Source: Perkinsus marinus ATCC 50983 (taxonomy: Eukaryota > Perkinsozoa > Perkinsida > Perkinsidae). Taken from it: a stretch of DNA of 64,000 nt. The notes beneath the pieces were generated by a model, which worked only from the letters and a program-made list of their open reading frames with translations, made no database searches and had not been told where the DNA came from. Below are positions 51,996 through 63,408 of the stretch, one piece after another. The position numbers and the translations under genes were made by a program. The stretch spans positions 40,373 to 104,372 of the forward strand of contig NW_003204538.1 of NCBI RefSeq assembly GCF_000006405.1. Reading direction: 5' to 3'. Every line of letters begins with the position of its first letter. The stretch's first letter is position 1.

Positions 51996-53370
51996 GTCCA
52001 TGCTCTCTGTTTGACTCGATTTGGTATCTGTGTCACCGATGATGTGTTTTGGCCAAAATCACACGGATGATCAGTCTCTGCATCATGGCTTCATAGAAGT
52101 TAAGTACATTGTCGACTAGCAACTAACGAGTAACACATCATAGAGAGACCTATTCTTAACGCGCATCATTACATTTAGTAGAGGGATAAGTGGCTGAGAC
52201 GTCTCATTTGCTGCAAAGGCGAGCCTCTGCCATGCATAGTTTAGAACCAGACGAGCTACTGTTGCTCTGCACGCTCGCTGGCCATTCGGATCAGTCTTCT
52301 TCACATCGTGCAAAGAGTATGATCTCCACCAGAGTATGCTGAAGGAAGTATAATTCGGTAAATACGTATAACTTATGAAGGTATATCAATCATGCTGTAG
52401 TACAAATCGAACGTCTCTCTATTCGATGTTTCCTGAAACAACGAAGGTAAGATGGCACGAGACGAGCGAAGAAGATTGTCTATGTAACTGGTCCACCCAT
52501 ATCACACGCAAATCATGAACCATCTTAATTGAACTACCAAAGTCTTATTCAGGAGACTGTGTAGTTCGCGAACTACTTAGGGGTCGTGCTCGATTCTACC
52601 ACCTAAGACAACGTCACATGGGTGCTCTGTAACACTTGCCAGAATGAGCCTATCTCCTGATGACGAGCTTGGCTTTGTACCTCGTGAGGCATCCCTACCA
52701 TCGTGATCGTCGATCGCTATTTGATCACACCAGGCTTGCAATCTATACCCAGTATCTGAATCCTTCATTCTCAAGGCCTCTGAAGCTTACTCCGGGATCG
52801 ATCATATGTATTCATATGACTGGAAACTTGTGATTAGATTAGACAAAACAGGAATAATTAGTAGTTGGTCAATAAGTGGCAGACTACAAACCCGAAGCGT
52901 ATTACACACTATGCTGATCCGGCATCGATTATGAATCGATGAGTTCGCTGGGTCGGATGCTTGGCACAGAGCACTAGACGGTCACGGAACTCACTAACGG
53001 AGTATCTTGGATCCATATGCCAAGATTCACCTTTGGTACGACGATAACAACAGTAGCCCGGAGTGGGGCGATGTCTTCTGTACAGTTCACTGAGCGCAAA
53101 TCAAAGCAGGATTTCTCGATAAAGCCTGCTACGAGTCACGTCGGTGAGTTAACTTATCTGCTCAGCTGATAGTGGCGTCACAGGTATGGACGCGGTCTGT
53201 TCTACCAGGACCAAAATAATAGCCATGTAAATAGCCAAACGCTGCAGTTTGCTGGACGTAGCACCGCTAATCGAACAAGAACTCGACATGCCAGTACCAG
53301 GACGGGAACCAGAAGCAGAATTTCCCGACCCAGCGTCCAAATTGTGATCACTCATTTCATTGGGTGCACT
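51996..53370. repeat. Duplicated segment containing the empty E3 target site
   Basis: The first part equals 43561-44183; the remainder is the reverse of 20330-21150. The uninterrupted CATG at 51999-52002 marks the site where E3 inserted in the sister copy. Confidence 0.8.
53149..53355 (-). CDS. Small conserved reading frame (MSDHNLDAG family), second copy
   Basis: ATG at 53355. Matches 20353-20565 through KLQRLAIYMAIILVLVEQ, then a deletion joins it to TASIPVTPLSAEQIS. Unknown family; may be an ancestral first exon. Confidence 0.35.
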   Translation of the reverse strand: MSDHNLDAGSGNSASGSRPGTGMSSSCSISGATSSKLQRLAIYMAIILVLVEQTASIPVTPLSAEQIS

Positions 53371-53384
53371 ACTCTGGTAATCTA

Positions 53385-53800
53385 CTCAAATGTATGAGCT
53401 ACCTCAAAAGGTTTAAGTTCAGGTTGCCGGAAATCTTCGCAACGTCGGGATGGATAGAGGCTTGCAAATCGGTGGTTGCTACTTTCAATGCTGCCGACCG
53501 CTTCCATGCCGAGTCTCCCGCGGCGGATGATCTTATGGGGACCCAGAGAGAGAATTTCGATGGCTATTTCGAGAGACAACGGTAAGATTGGGCCCGTTTC
53601 AAGGACGTGCTTGCGGTTGGGTGCAGCTTGAAGATGATCTATCGAGTTGGCCGTTATTCATCCCGGGAAAGTTATTCGTACTCAACTGTATGAGCTCCCT
53701 CAAAAGGTCTAAGTTCAGGTTGCCGGAAATCTTCGCAACGTCGGGATGGATAGAAGCTTGCAAATCGGTGGTTGCAACTTCCCTGTGGTGGCCTCACTTT
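53385..53800 (+). repeat. Two tandem copies of the KFRLPE segment
   Basis: The first copy gives a frame of about 65 codons to 53585 (KRFKFRLPEIFATSGWIEAC..., AADDLMGTQRENFDGYFE). The second restarts at about 53683 and is truncated. A third copy is at 22558-22860. Protein-level agreement suggests a coding ancestor. Confidence 0.5.
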
Positions 53801-55260
53801 CAGTCCCTGAATACAGCTCAGCAAATGCAAGAGTAGTGGTCCCATTTTCACCCTGTCGCATTCACTATCCGAGTTGGCCTTGTAGCTTCCTACCAGAATG
53901 ACGGTAGCGAACCATCAGAGTAGCGTCTTGAAGACGTTGCTCATCATTCCGAGATTTTCGTTAAACCGGAAGAGGTGCTCGATGGGTCTCTTTAATTGAC
54001 ATTGCAATCTCCTGGACGCTGGGCGGATCGAGATTGTGCACTATTTTGACTTGCTTTCCAATGTCGTGGATGACAAAAGTTTTCTCTCGTATTGTGAAGC
54101 ACCCTCCGCTAGCCCACATGACAGTCCAGTCGTTCAATAGAGAGGCAAGGTAGTTCAGAGCCGACACGAAAGCTGGAGCAGTCTTCCTACGAACGAGGCT
54201 CCAGAGAGTGGATAATGAGATGAGCGATCCATCTCGACGAGACGAAGACAATAGTTTGCGGCACCCAAACTCCATAATCTTCTCGAATGTGGTTGTCCTA
54301 CGGCGCGATGTGCCCCTGAACTCGACGTAAGAAGAGGAGAGGGAAAGAGAGAGGCCGTATAGCTAATGAGATGCACGCATACCCATGCGCGTAAATGCGA
54401 AGCTGTCTCCTTCTTAGACTACATAGACTACACGCCCTCCTCCTTCGATAGATGAATAAAAATAGAGTCATATAGTGAAAGTCGTTTGTAACGATGGAGA
54501 GATGCGTCGCATGTGATGTAGATGGATTAGAGTAGTACTCTACAACGTTGATTTTGACGCTTAACTTGCGGAAGAGCCAGACTTCATTGGTTTTGAGCAA
54601 GTTTGTAAACTGACGGGGATGTTGAATTCGAAGAAGCTGTAGCGGGAGCCGGTCGATAAATAGTTGGTAACTGGGGAAGGTCCATAGCTGGTAAGTGAAA
54701 ATTACTTCATGTGGACTGTACATCATATATTGTGATATTGAGTATTTGCTGATTAACTTGCAGACACCATATATGAGAGCATCTAACTCTGCCCACTTAA
54801 TATGCCGATTATCATCTAAACGGCGCAATTGCGTTGAATCTCCTATATAAGTTAAGCCAACAACTATAGCAGTTCCGTAGACATGATGCGTCTGTATAAA
54901 TCACGGGATGATTTAAACCTACCAGAAATCTTAATTGCTCTCGGAGGGCTCTGAGCTGAATATTAACTGTAGTCCTCGTAACTTATGAGATGATTGTATA
55001 GTAGCCAGACCTACTGGATCAGCTGTTAACGATGTTCCGTTATACGAGTAGTACGAAGTTTTGGTTTCGAATGCCCAAATTCTGAAGTTCAGCGGGCTAC
55101 CGATCATTTGGTTCTTTCTGGCCGTCAGATTTCTGGGCGTGAGCGGGTTGCCTTTACTTATTTCCTGTCCACAGCAACAAGACCGACCTTGTGCTGGTTT
55201 CGAAGGTGAGTGAGAGATCATAACCAAGAAGTGTAAGTCCTCATCTGCTAACCTCAAGTT
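53800..55260 (-). pseudogene. pol: Second copy of the decayed E4 pol
   Basis: Contains RTAPAF/SALNYLASLLNDWTV-type text (54275-53961), an integrase C-terminal piece (YSPHEVIFTYQLW and FTNLLKTNEVWLF, 54828-54298) and an RT/RNase H linker (55257-54931). Most of RNase H seen at 25868-26341 is deleted here. The YSPHEVIFTY motif matches E5 (YSPHEMIFTY). Confidence 0.65.
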
Positions 55261-55309
55261 CCTAAGAAAGTGGACTGGTGTATTCCAGTGGTTCAGCCAT
55301 TAGCTGGGT

Positions 55310-56104
55310 GGCCAAGATCAAGATGCTCTCCGCTGTCTCAGTGATGAGCAGTGGGACGAAGTGTCTGTTGCTTGATATACCGTATGTCAAGCAACAGACA
55401 CTTTACTTCAAGATATCGAGGAGCTCAAGTGCAATGTGTGTCCGGGACCCTTGTTGCTCTGCGTGGAAACCATACTATCAGTTTGAAAGCCGATGCTAAT
55501 CTCTGTGAGACCTGACGAGATATTCAGGATGACTTTGGTTATGCTTCGGAACATTATGCTGGTGGGTGGATCAGGGAGCTCTTCGAAGCCTACAATATGT
55601 TCATAAATCTGTGTGGTTGCCTGGTGATAAAGATGCTTTTTGTTGGGCCGATATGTCTAGAGGTGGTATGATTGGCTAGGCGGAGATCGTTCCTGTGAAT
55701 GTCAACGACTCCCCTGAACAACTATGTGCGGAGGATAGTATCCTCAGAATACGACAAAGTAAGAAGTGATCTATGGCTGCTCAGTTGTTCCAGATGATAA
55801 AATGCATTCAACCTTGGTGACCTTTTCAGGCCAACCCAGTTATGAAGATGCTCTGTTGTAATTATGATCGCAGCCAAGAAGGACGACTCGTCCTGGACGA
55901 GCAATTGGCAAATATCCGTGCTTCCTGCGAGAAAGGAGCTCCCTCAGGAGCAACTCGAAAGCATCTTCCAGGGAACACGCAGAAAGTCGAGAGTTTCTGG
56001 TGGAGGGAGGCTGCTCATTTCATCTAGGTCTATGGCGAGCTGATGAGCCTGTTATTGGACAGGCAGTGCTGCCTGATTGTGATGGTCTTCTATTTTGGGA
56101 GAGT
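55310..56104 (+). repeat. Copy of 26560-27504
   Basis: Same orientation, with the DNA just right of the hairpin deleted. It also carries extra sequence near 55905-56025 that the first copy lacks. Confidence 0.6.
55359..55403. repeat. Perfect 17-bp hairpin, second copy
   Basis: Identical to 26628-26672 over both arms and the loop. Confidence 0.9.
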
Positions 56105-58865
56105 TTCAAGGCACGCTTCACCGCATCGCATTAGTTATTTGGAAGTGTTGGGTGAGACTAAGTGTTAGCGAACATCACAACACGCCGCGCATTGGCTCAA
56201 GACCACAGTCACATTGGCTAACACGCAGGCACATAGGCAATGTCCCCATTACTCACCCAACAATCCCAGAGAATCCGTGCGTCCGATGTTCACATTACTT
56301 CCGTGATCAGGAGTCATAATTTTAGGTTGCAGTTATGACATCATTGTCACCTAGGATCCCCAAGTCACGCGGGGAGGAAAACACCATTCAAGCAAGCGGA
56401 GATCTCTGGGCACAACATCCCAGATTCGGTTTCTGGTGATCGTTGTGGTGTGGTGGTCGTCACCACTAGTCGTGATGGCTCGACAGCGATGCTGTTAGTA
56501 GCGGCCTGCTACTCACGACAATCTCGGTAATATCCAGAGACACTCAAACCCCAATACTCCGCGCGCAAATGGACATTGTTCTCTCAGGAGCAAATGCATT
56601 ATTCCTATCAGGAATCACGCAATTTAATGTTGTAGTTGGTGATGTAGGAATTCTCTACATCATCAACTCGCAACATCTAGAGGACTGAGAATCTCCGTTG
56701 TATGAGTCTCGCACTGACGCTTGATTTCGGGTAACCCGTAGTGTTTCCATGCGCGAGAGCCCGAGTTACCCGCCGCACGGACTTGTTCGGCCGGCACCTT
56801 ACGAGCCAGCCAGGCGCAAGCTCCAGAGCGCCTTACGCCATGGACAGTTCGAAATTCCAACTTCGAATGATCGGTGAGTGATCCGTCGGGCCATCTCGTC
56901 GTCGTCGATCTGAGGACGGGGAGCCAGGTCATGCACAGAGGAACCTCTCCAGCGTATCACCTCGGGTTCTCCTGGACGCAGAGGCAGTCCAATGGACGCA
57001 GGCCATACCCGCGGCTCCTCAGGGATGGGTACCGATACCCCCAGAGGCATATCATGCTTGGTCAAACCGCAGAGGCGCAGTCTTCGGGTCTTTCACCAGG
57101 CAATGTAACTCGAGATAGCACTTTCAAGAGCCTCCGACGAAGGGGAGAGATGAGGAAGCTGATCCGAGGAGAGTCTCCGCCCGACCTAAGTCCGCAGACT
57201 CCAGAATGCGAGCAAATACCAGAGCTAACTGCTCAGCCTCGCGCTCTATTCCCTAAGAGACCCATTTTGAAGCTGCTCGACTCTGCTCTGACCTTGTAGC
57301 AGACTGATATTCTCGAAGAAGGCTATGGATGTCGCTCCTGTTGGACCAGATCTCTGCTCGTGAGCGGAGAGATTTGGCGAGTGCTATAGAGAACTTCTCA
57401 TGACGCTCGGAGAATGTTATATCATCATACCATTGAGATAAGGTTGAAGATCCGGTTCCATCAACCGGGGGTATGCATTCGTCTAGTCATAGCAAAGATC
57501 CCATTCGCATTTGTGACCCAGGGATGAGTCTCAAGAGTCGCATCGCCTGTAACTAAAGCTTCAGCTGGGGGATCCGACGACTCTACTTGGACTGTCCTCG
57601 ATCGACTTAGCCGGTAGCGGTCACGGCCTCTGCGCCGAAGGTTGTCGCCGCCGACCTCCGGCTGGATGCATTCGAGAAGGCATCAACTGACCGATCTGCC
57701 AAGAAGCCCTGGCGTGAATCAAACTCCACGCAGCAGTTCAAATACTTGGGAGTAGATGAAGGAATGAGATAAAAAATTGGCCGAATGGATTAGGACCTCT
57801 CGATCCACTCTAGATTATAGAGAGGGCTCGAGAATCATGACCTTTGCTTCTTAGTCGGAGGCAACCCTTTCCCGACCACCGTATCCTTTTCATGGCTCTT
57901 CGACGGCCAACGACACTTGCGAATATGCTTCAGCGAAAGGGCACTGATGGTATGCGGGCATTTATCAGGTGGCGGAGCTTTCGCCAATCTCTCTTTGTTG
58001 AGGGGTTGCCGTCGCCGGTTGCTAACACCCAGCGGCCTTCATTCACGTTGCAGCTAGTATCGATACATAGTACGATAGGGAGAAGGCCGCACAACAGTTA
58101 ACTGAGATTGCGAGCTTTGCGGCCACCAAAGGCCGCCGGCCATCGGCCGAGTCGGGAATCCATTGGATGTTGCTGCTGACATCTACTACCGGCTACTTGT
58201 CTCCCATGGAACGATCGGAGCCTAGTTTTACCTCTCGGTAGGTAGCAAGAGACTCACTCAGCAGTTTCACTTAGCCTGGTCGACCACCAAACCGGGGGAA
58301 CCACCACCATAACGTCTCGAGATCCGCTCCATGTACTCGCGGTGACCTTGTGCGGCAGCACCGTGCTTGTTGGAGAAGGCCTCAACAGCACTTTGTGAAG
58401 CGGATTCAATCCTCAGACCATGAACCGAACAGAGTTGCGTCTGGAGACGTTCGTTGGAGACCAATAGTCTGCCGTTTCAGCTTTATCAATGGGACAGAGG
58501 ACATCAACAACCGTGTTCTTCAGCATGTCCGGCTTTGAGACCAAGGTCGGAAGGTCAGCGACAATTAGACCAAGTTGAAGTAGCCTGTCGACAATGGCGT
58601 CGCGTAGTACCGTTGGGCAGCTGGCCGGGGAGATCGCACGAAAGGCCTCCGTTTCTCTGGCAAAGTGTCCGTCATAGAGACAGGAGGCAAGGAAAAACTA
58701 AGTAGAGAGGCGGGAGGCGTACGGTTATTACGAAATTCATCGAGGGAGCTATACATGTGAGGTGCATAAGCAACTCAATTAAGATCACGTAAAGAAAAGC
58801 ATAATGCAACAGATTGCGAACCATATAAAGCATGCGAGATGGAATATGAGTCACCCAGTTAAGGC
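56105..58865 (+). repeat. Duplicated unit U5, truncated
   Basis: Contains the front part with its hairpin, two insertions (about 56510-56610 and 56755-57443), the ATTATAGA start at 57814 and the MTDTF-family frames (58030-58756 minus, with a 1-nt loss near 58662). Homology stops at CACCCAGTTAAGGC, before the microsatellite, LTR and gag. Confidence 0.75.
56755..57443 (-). other. 689-bp insertion specific to U5
   Basis: Absent from U1 and U3, which read straight through GCGC-TTGA. It is more GC-rich than its surroundings and contains a minus-strand frame (57065-56799) with VHDLAPRPQIDDDEMARRI and GISNCPWRKALWSLRLAGS. There are no inverted termini and no clear target duplication. The frame looks coding but I cannot name it; it may be a fragment of another transposable element. 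Confidence 0.55.
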
Positions 58866-58955
58866 AGGCACGGCGCCGGCGACGGTACGTCGCAATGCCG
58901 TGCCCCCCCCCCCCCCCCCCCCCAATGACAACTTGTTCAGTGGCTCGACTGTCAT
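58866..58955. repeat. Nested hairpins with a 21-base C run
   Basis: GGCACGG (58868-58874) pairs with CCGTGCC (58898-58904), with GCGAC/GTCGC inside. A run of 21 C follows (58903-58923), then AATGACA pairs with TGTCATT about 20 bases on. It sits exactly where U5 homology ends, so it may be a breakpoint insertion or a foldback element. The C run may be an assembly artefact. Confidence 0.6.
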
Positions 58956-59652
58956 TCAACGACTACAGACTTCCAGACCATTAGCCAAGCAAGCAAGTTC
59001 GGCTTGACCAATTAAAATCCTCGCTGAACCAGAACGCAGGTGAGCTCGAGTGACGCCAAAGTGACCTTGTACAGTGCGTTGCGGGTGCATGAGAAGTTCC
59101 CTCCCGAGTCAACGCTCAAAGACGTGTCTCAGAAGGTTCCTTCTAAGATGAGCTTGCCCAAGCTAGAAGGCTCGCGATCCAACATATCAAGCTGATCACT
59201 GAGCCCAGGTCAGTAGATCATAACGGAGAGTGCAAAGATGATGAGAGATGAAGACAGGATAATCAGTCAACTCCAGCTCAAATTCGAGATTGTAAGCAGT
59301 CTGATTGAAAATTTCAACATCTACACGTGACCAAATGAAGATCTCTGTAGACCGGAAGAAAATTTACAGGGTGGAACCGGCTCGAGAGGCTCCTGGACAG
59401 CCAGATTGCTGTCACTTCAGTCTCGACCGGTTGCACCAATTTCTGGTTCGGGTCGATCACAATGGCGTGCGCCACGCACGCACGAGCGATACTTGTTACT
59501 TTTGCTTGAATTTGCCCCATGCAAGCCTAGAAAGCCTTCAATTTCAGCGCTTGTAGTGGTCGTTGTGCGTGGCGTGTGCGCACAATAGCTAATGTACCGA
59601 TTATCGATTATTGATCGGCGGCTGACACGGCCGATTCCCTTGCTCTCCCAGC
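58956..59652. other. Presumed leader/LTR region of E5
   Basis: No supported ORF. It should contain the 5' LTR and primer-binding site of E5, but the matching 3' LTR is outside the window, so no boundary can be drawn. Confidence 0.35.
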
Positions 59653-60180
59653 ATGTCGAGTTCGAGAGATCAGCAACCTCCACATGGTGCCCAGACCCAT
59701 CGTGGCCCCCAAGTGTCCCCGAGGAATGCTTTGGACACCGCGGCTAACATTAACGCGCGGTTAACTGCTAGCTTTGTGCATGGCGACGAGACCCAGTCGC
59801 CCCCGCCGCAGCAAATTCCGAATAGCCCCTCAAGAAGGACTACGGTTCGTCATCCCACTACATCTGAGCAGCAAGTCCAGCATAGTGGCCCTCACACAAG
59901 GAGCAGCAATAGACACCCTCAAGGAGCTTCTTCGTCTCGTCAGGAGCCAAGAGTTCCACGGATACCGACGAGCCAGTGGTCCCTCAGCAACCTCAGACTG
60001 ATAGAGGTGTTCCACCATGTAATCGCCCACCCGTTTCTGCACAGGACTTCTCAATTAGCGGGGGGATATAGGCTCTAAGGCTCCGAAGCTCGCACTCTTC
60101 AGTGGCGAGAAAGCGCCCGATTCGATGTCGCTCGACGAGTGGCAGGCGCGATGGTGCTTGATTGCTCCAATTGAGTTCGT
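59653..60180 (+). CDS. gag: E5 Gag N-terminal region, frame-broken
   Basis: ATG at 59653 opens a Pro/Gln/Ser-rich frame that reads to about 60060. It passes in other frames through a G-run (60060-60065) into APKLALFSGEKAPDSMSLDE, EWQARWCLIAPIEF, typical of the start of a capsid domain. At least two frame changes lie between here and the next gag block. Confidence 0.6.
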
Positions 60181-60259
60181 CAGCAGCGTCAACTAGCGTC
60201 AGAGTTCGTTCAAACTTTGAACTTCAAAGAACTGGACCCCACAGGAGAGGAGATCTAAC

Positions 60260-61591
60260 TTGATTAATAGCCTGACGGGGAAGGCTTATAGACTCCTTTC
60301 TAAGCAAAGCTTCGCCCCATCTTTAACTGATGAGGCGGTCGAACGAGAAATTTGGCTACGTCTCCATAGGTCTTTTGGCCAAGGAGAGAAGCAAAGCTTC
60401 AAGAAGCTGGTTGCCATGCAATTCCGCATTGGCCAAGATACCGTGGGTTGTTATGGAGCCGATGTGCGACACAATACAGTGTTGGCATTCAGATATCTCG
60501 ATACCGCTTCCCATGAGAGGATTGCGGCGACCTTCTATTGGAATACACTGCCTCAGACGCAAACGGTGCGTCAGAGCTATGGTCTCTGGTCTTTCTTGGA
60601 ACCCAAGAAGAGGACCCTCACGAAAGCTATTGATCTCACCAGGCCTCTATTTGAGGTAGACGAGACTGGTGGTGGTCCTACTCAAGCAGGAGGCCCAGAG
60701 GAATTCAGCGCGGTAGTTGCCGCCCCAGGAAAGGGCCAGCAGCCTCAGAAGGGCAATTCTAAAGGCTGGAGATCTTCTAAAGGCTGGAATCAGAGGTGGT
60801 CCTTTGGCAAGAGGAACCAACCTCAAAAAGGAAAAGGCCAGTCCAAGGGACATGGCAAAGGAAAAGGATATCGTAGCACTCCTTATCCTCAGTATGGATA
60901 TGATCAGTGTTACAGCTGTGGTGGCTATGGCCATAGAGCCAATGTGTGTCCTTCGAGGAAACCACAGGAGAGCCACCCAGGAGATAGGCAAGTGAGAAGC
61001 TCAGCTTCTAGTATCTTGCTCATCGAGTTAGAGGGTTATTATTTCCTCATTGACTCTGGATGCTCGATGTCTATCTTGTCATCCATTTCAGGCTTGAGTG
61101 GGAAGCCAAGTTCGGATCGTACGAGGTCCATCACCACAATATTTCAAAAGTCATATCAATGTCAAGTATTGAATAACATCAGTCTACCAGGCGACTTTAA
61201 AGCCCTGTCGACTGTTGTGTTGAGAGGAGCACTGGTCACTGATCAACCGCTGGTTGCAGTCTGTCGGTGCAACACTGTAGCGACGGACAGAATCCTCCTT
61301 GCAGGATCCTCCTTTCTTGGATTAGATTGGATCAGAGCTATAGGGGGAATATCTATCAGTTTTATTGATAGCAATGAGCCTATCATACAAATCAAAGCCA
61401 ATAGTAAGTCTGCTGAATCATATGTCGAGATCTTCAACGACATTGTCAATACAATATTGTACACGAATGACACAGCAAAGTGTCACGTGGGGATCCAAGT
61501 CACGGATGGACCATCCGGGATGGTGCTTACAGTGAGAAAGCTGGAGAAGGCGACTGTATTTCAGAGTCACGCGTTCACCACGGGAGGTTAG
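60260..61591 (+). CDS. gag: E5 Gag C-terminal region, zinc knuckle and protease
   Basis: A 443-codon frame. Capsid-like text (EREIWLRLHRSFGQGEKQSF) is followed by a Gly/Lys-rich basic stretch (KGKGQSKGHGKGKGY), one CCHC knuckle (CYSCGGYGHRANVC) and a protease (FLIDSGCSMSILSS; LAGSSFLGLDWI). The first codon is TTG, so it continues an upstream frame. It closes at TAG (61589-61591) while pol is already open in the -1 frame. Confidence 0.85.
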   Translation: MINSLTGKAYRLLSKQSFAPSLTDEAVEREIWLRLHRSFGQGEKQSFKKLVAMQFRIGQDTVGCYGADVRHNTVLAFRYLDTASHERIAATFYWNTLPQTQTVRQSYGLWSFLEPKKRTLTKAIDLTRPLFEVDETGGGPTQAGGPEEFSAVVAAPGKGQQPQKGNSKGWRSSKGWNQRWSFGKRNQPQKGKGQSKGHGKGKGYRSTPYPQYGYDQCYSCGGYGHRANVCPSRKPQESHPGDRQVRSSASSILLIELEGYYFLIDSGCSMSILSSISGLSGKPSSDRTRSITTIFQKSYQCQVLNNISLPGDFKALSTVVLRGALVTDQPLVAVCRCNTVATDRILLAGSSFLGLDWIRAIGGISISFIDSNEPIIQIKANSKSAESYVEIFNDIVNTILYTNDTAKCHVGIQVTDGPSGMVLTVRKLEKATVFQSHAFTTGG

Positions 61592-63408
61592 TTACCCGTG
61601 AGTTACATGCCTCAGATGTAACTGCGCGTCGTCTCGGTGATCCAGAGAGCGACGAAGGAGCAGTGTGGGAGCTACAATGGCATTGGGTGACTAATAAGGA
61701 ATCACCTAGGCACATTATGCCACCAGATTATGATGTATTTGAGAGAAAGTCACCAGATATAATGGAGTTGTTTAAAGATGCCATCGGATTGTGGAAAGAA
61801 TCTGGCCTCATAGAGGAAACGCCTCTCACTGAATTGAAGGCTTCGCACCCACTACTATGTGTTGAACAGTTACACAAGCCTACAACACCAGTTCGGCCAT
61901 TTTGCGACATGCGCTGGGCCAATGAGATGATCAAAAGTACGCCAAATGAGAAGAGAGATTCTCCGCTTGCTTGCATCGAGAATCTCAGACGTTGGCGCTC
62001 ATACCAAGTTGAGGCCCCTGATGAGCTTGTTATTATAGATTTGAAAAAGGCGTACTTGTGTATATTTGTTGAAAACGACCAATCCTATTGGTTAGGGACC
62101 CGATTGAGATGGGAGCCTCATACGGCTTACCGTATGGTCAGAATGCCATTCGGGCTCAATGTAGCTCCGAAGACACTGGCACTGATCTTAGATGATATAA
62201 GAAAAGAGTGTATCCCTTTGACGGCGATCTTTGATATGTATGTCGACGATATCATAACACAGCGGTCTTATGCTCAACTCATCCGGGATACATTGAAGAA
62301 AAACGGATTTCCTACCAAAGAACCTACTGCTCTCCTGGACAGCAGAGAGTTAGGTCTCGAATGTCAAAAGGATGGTGCTTGGCGTCGTAGAGGTCAATTG
62401 CCTATCTTTAATACAGATAATTGTACCCGCAGGGAGATCCATAAATGGGCAGGGAAATTCACAGCCCATTACCCTATTGCAAAATGGGCGAGACCCGCAG
62501 CAGCTTCCCTAAAGAGATTGGCTACCCTCAGAAAGCCTAAACAAGACCTTCTGTGCGATGTGGCTGTGGATGACAGTATTCGCATTGCATGCGAAAAGCT
62601 CGTAAATGAGATCAACGAGCAAGGTGATCCCATAGGCGGGACGTGGAGCTATGATAAACATCTGGATTGGGTAGTATATACAGACGCAAGTCAACATGCG
62701 TTGGGTGTTGTACTAACTATAGGAGGTGTTTATGTCGAGGACTTCACAAAACTAAGAAGCCTCAGAGATAAACGTCATATCAACCTGGCAGAGTCGGAAG
62801 CCGCCATATACGGCATCCAACTTGTCGGCAAATATATAGCCGCTCTTAAACTGGAATCGGGCAGAAAAGTGACTCTGAGATGTGATAGTAAGAGTGTTGT
62901 GGCCTGGATAACACGCCACCAGGAACGTCATTGGAGGGTGGTCCATGGCCTCAATTCCACATTGATGGAGAGTCGGCTAATAACATTTCAATCTACGTGT
63001 ATGGCTCTCGGCATTGAGTTCGAAGTCGAGTTGATATCGACTGATAAAAATCTGGCGGATGAGCTCAGTCGTCCTCCTGCCTATTGTATTCCTCCGAAAA
63101 ATATAGATGAGGAGGGAGAATACGATGATCTCATTGCGGCTCTACTACAAACGACCCAGACGGATCCACGAGCTGACGAAAGGGACGAGCACGGAAGGCT
63201 CATGATGTCGTGGGGATCCGAACTGAGATACGTAGCAACTGTGCTACATGAGCATGAAGGCTCCAAGTCATTGTTCGAACGCATGAGGCGCATCATCAGA
63301 TGCCCTCAGTTACGGCAGCATTGCAACGAATTTGTTGCATGTCTGTTCCACAAGAAAAATCACAAAAGCTGCCACAGCTCAGCTTGGTATAGAGTTCGGC
63401 CAATGTGA
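61480..63408 (+). CDS. pol: E5 reverse transcriptase and RNase H
   Basis: A 642-codon frame in -1 relative to gag; reading passes over close to 61585-61595. RT: VRPFCDMRWANE in the fingers, motif A VIIDLKKAYLCI, motif B MPFGLNVAPKT and motif C FDMYVDDIIT. RNase H: D in VYTDASQHAL, E in NLAESEAAIYG, D in LRCDSKSVVAW, final D in NLADELSRP. The end runs into the integrase zinc region, where the frame changes near 63340-63400. Confidence 0.92.
   Translation: MSRGDPSHGWTIRDGAYSEKAGEGDCISESRVHHGRLVTRELHASDVTARRLGDPESDEGAVWELQWHWVTNKESPRHIMPPDYDVFERKSPDIMELFKDAIGLWKESGLIEETPLTELKASHPLLCVEQLHKPTTPVRPFCDMRWANEMIKSTPNEKRDSPLACIENLRRWRSYQVEAPDELVIIDLKKAYLCIFVENDQSYWLGTRLRWEPHTAYRMVRMPFGLNVAPKTLALILDDIRKECIPLTAIFDMYVDDIITQRSYAQLIRDTLKKNGFPTKEPTALLDSRELGLECQKDGAWRRRGQLPIFNTDNCTRREIHKWAGKFTAHYPIAKWARPAAASLKRLATLRKPKQDLLCDVAVDDSIRIACEKLVNEINEQGDPIGGTWSYDKHLDWVVYTDASQHALGVVLTIGGVYVEDFTKLRSLRDKRHINLAESEAAIYGIQLVGKYIAALKLESGRKVTLRCDSKSVVAWITRHQERHWRVVHGLNSTLMESRLITFQSTCMALGIEFEVELISTDKNLADELSRPPAYCIPPKNIDEEGEYDDLIAALLQTTQTDPRADERDEHGRLMMSWGSELRYVATVLHEHEGSKSLFERMRRIIRCPQLRQHCNEFVACLFHKKNHKSCHSSAWYRVRPM

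Noticed and set aside
56187-56204. Second spliced-leader-like end (ATTGGCTCAAG)
   Set aside because: Only the last 11-12 bases match, and the same place in U1 and U3 reads differently (TTGGTTTAAG, TTGATTCAAG), so it is chance.
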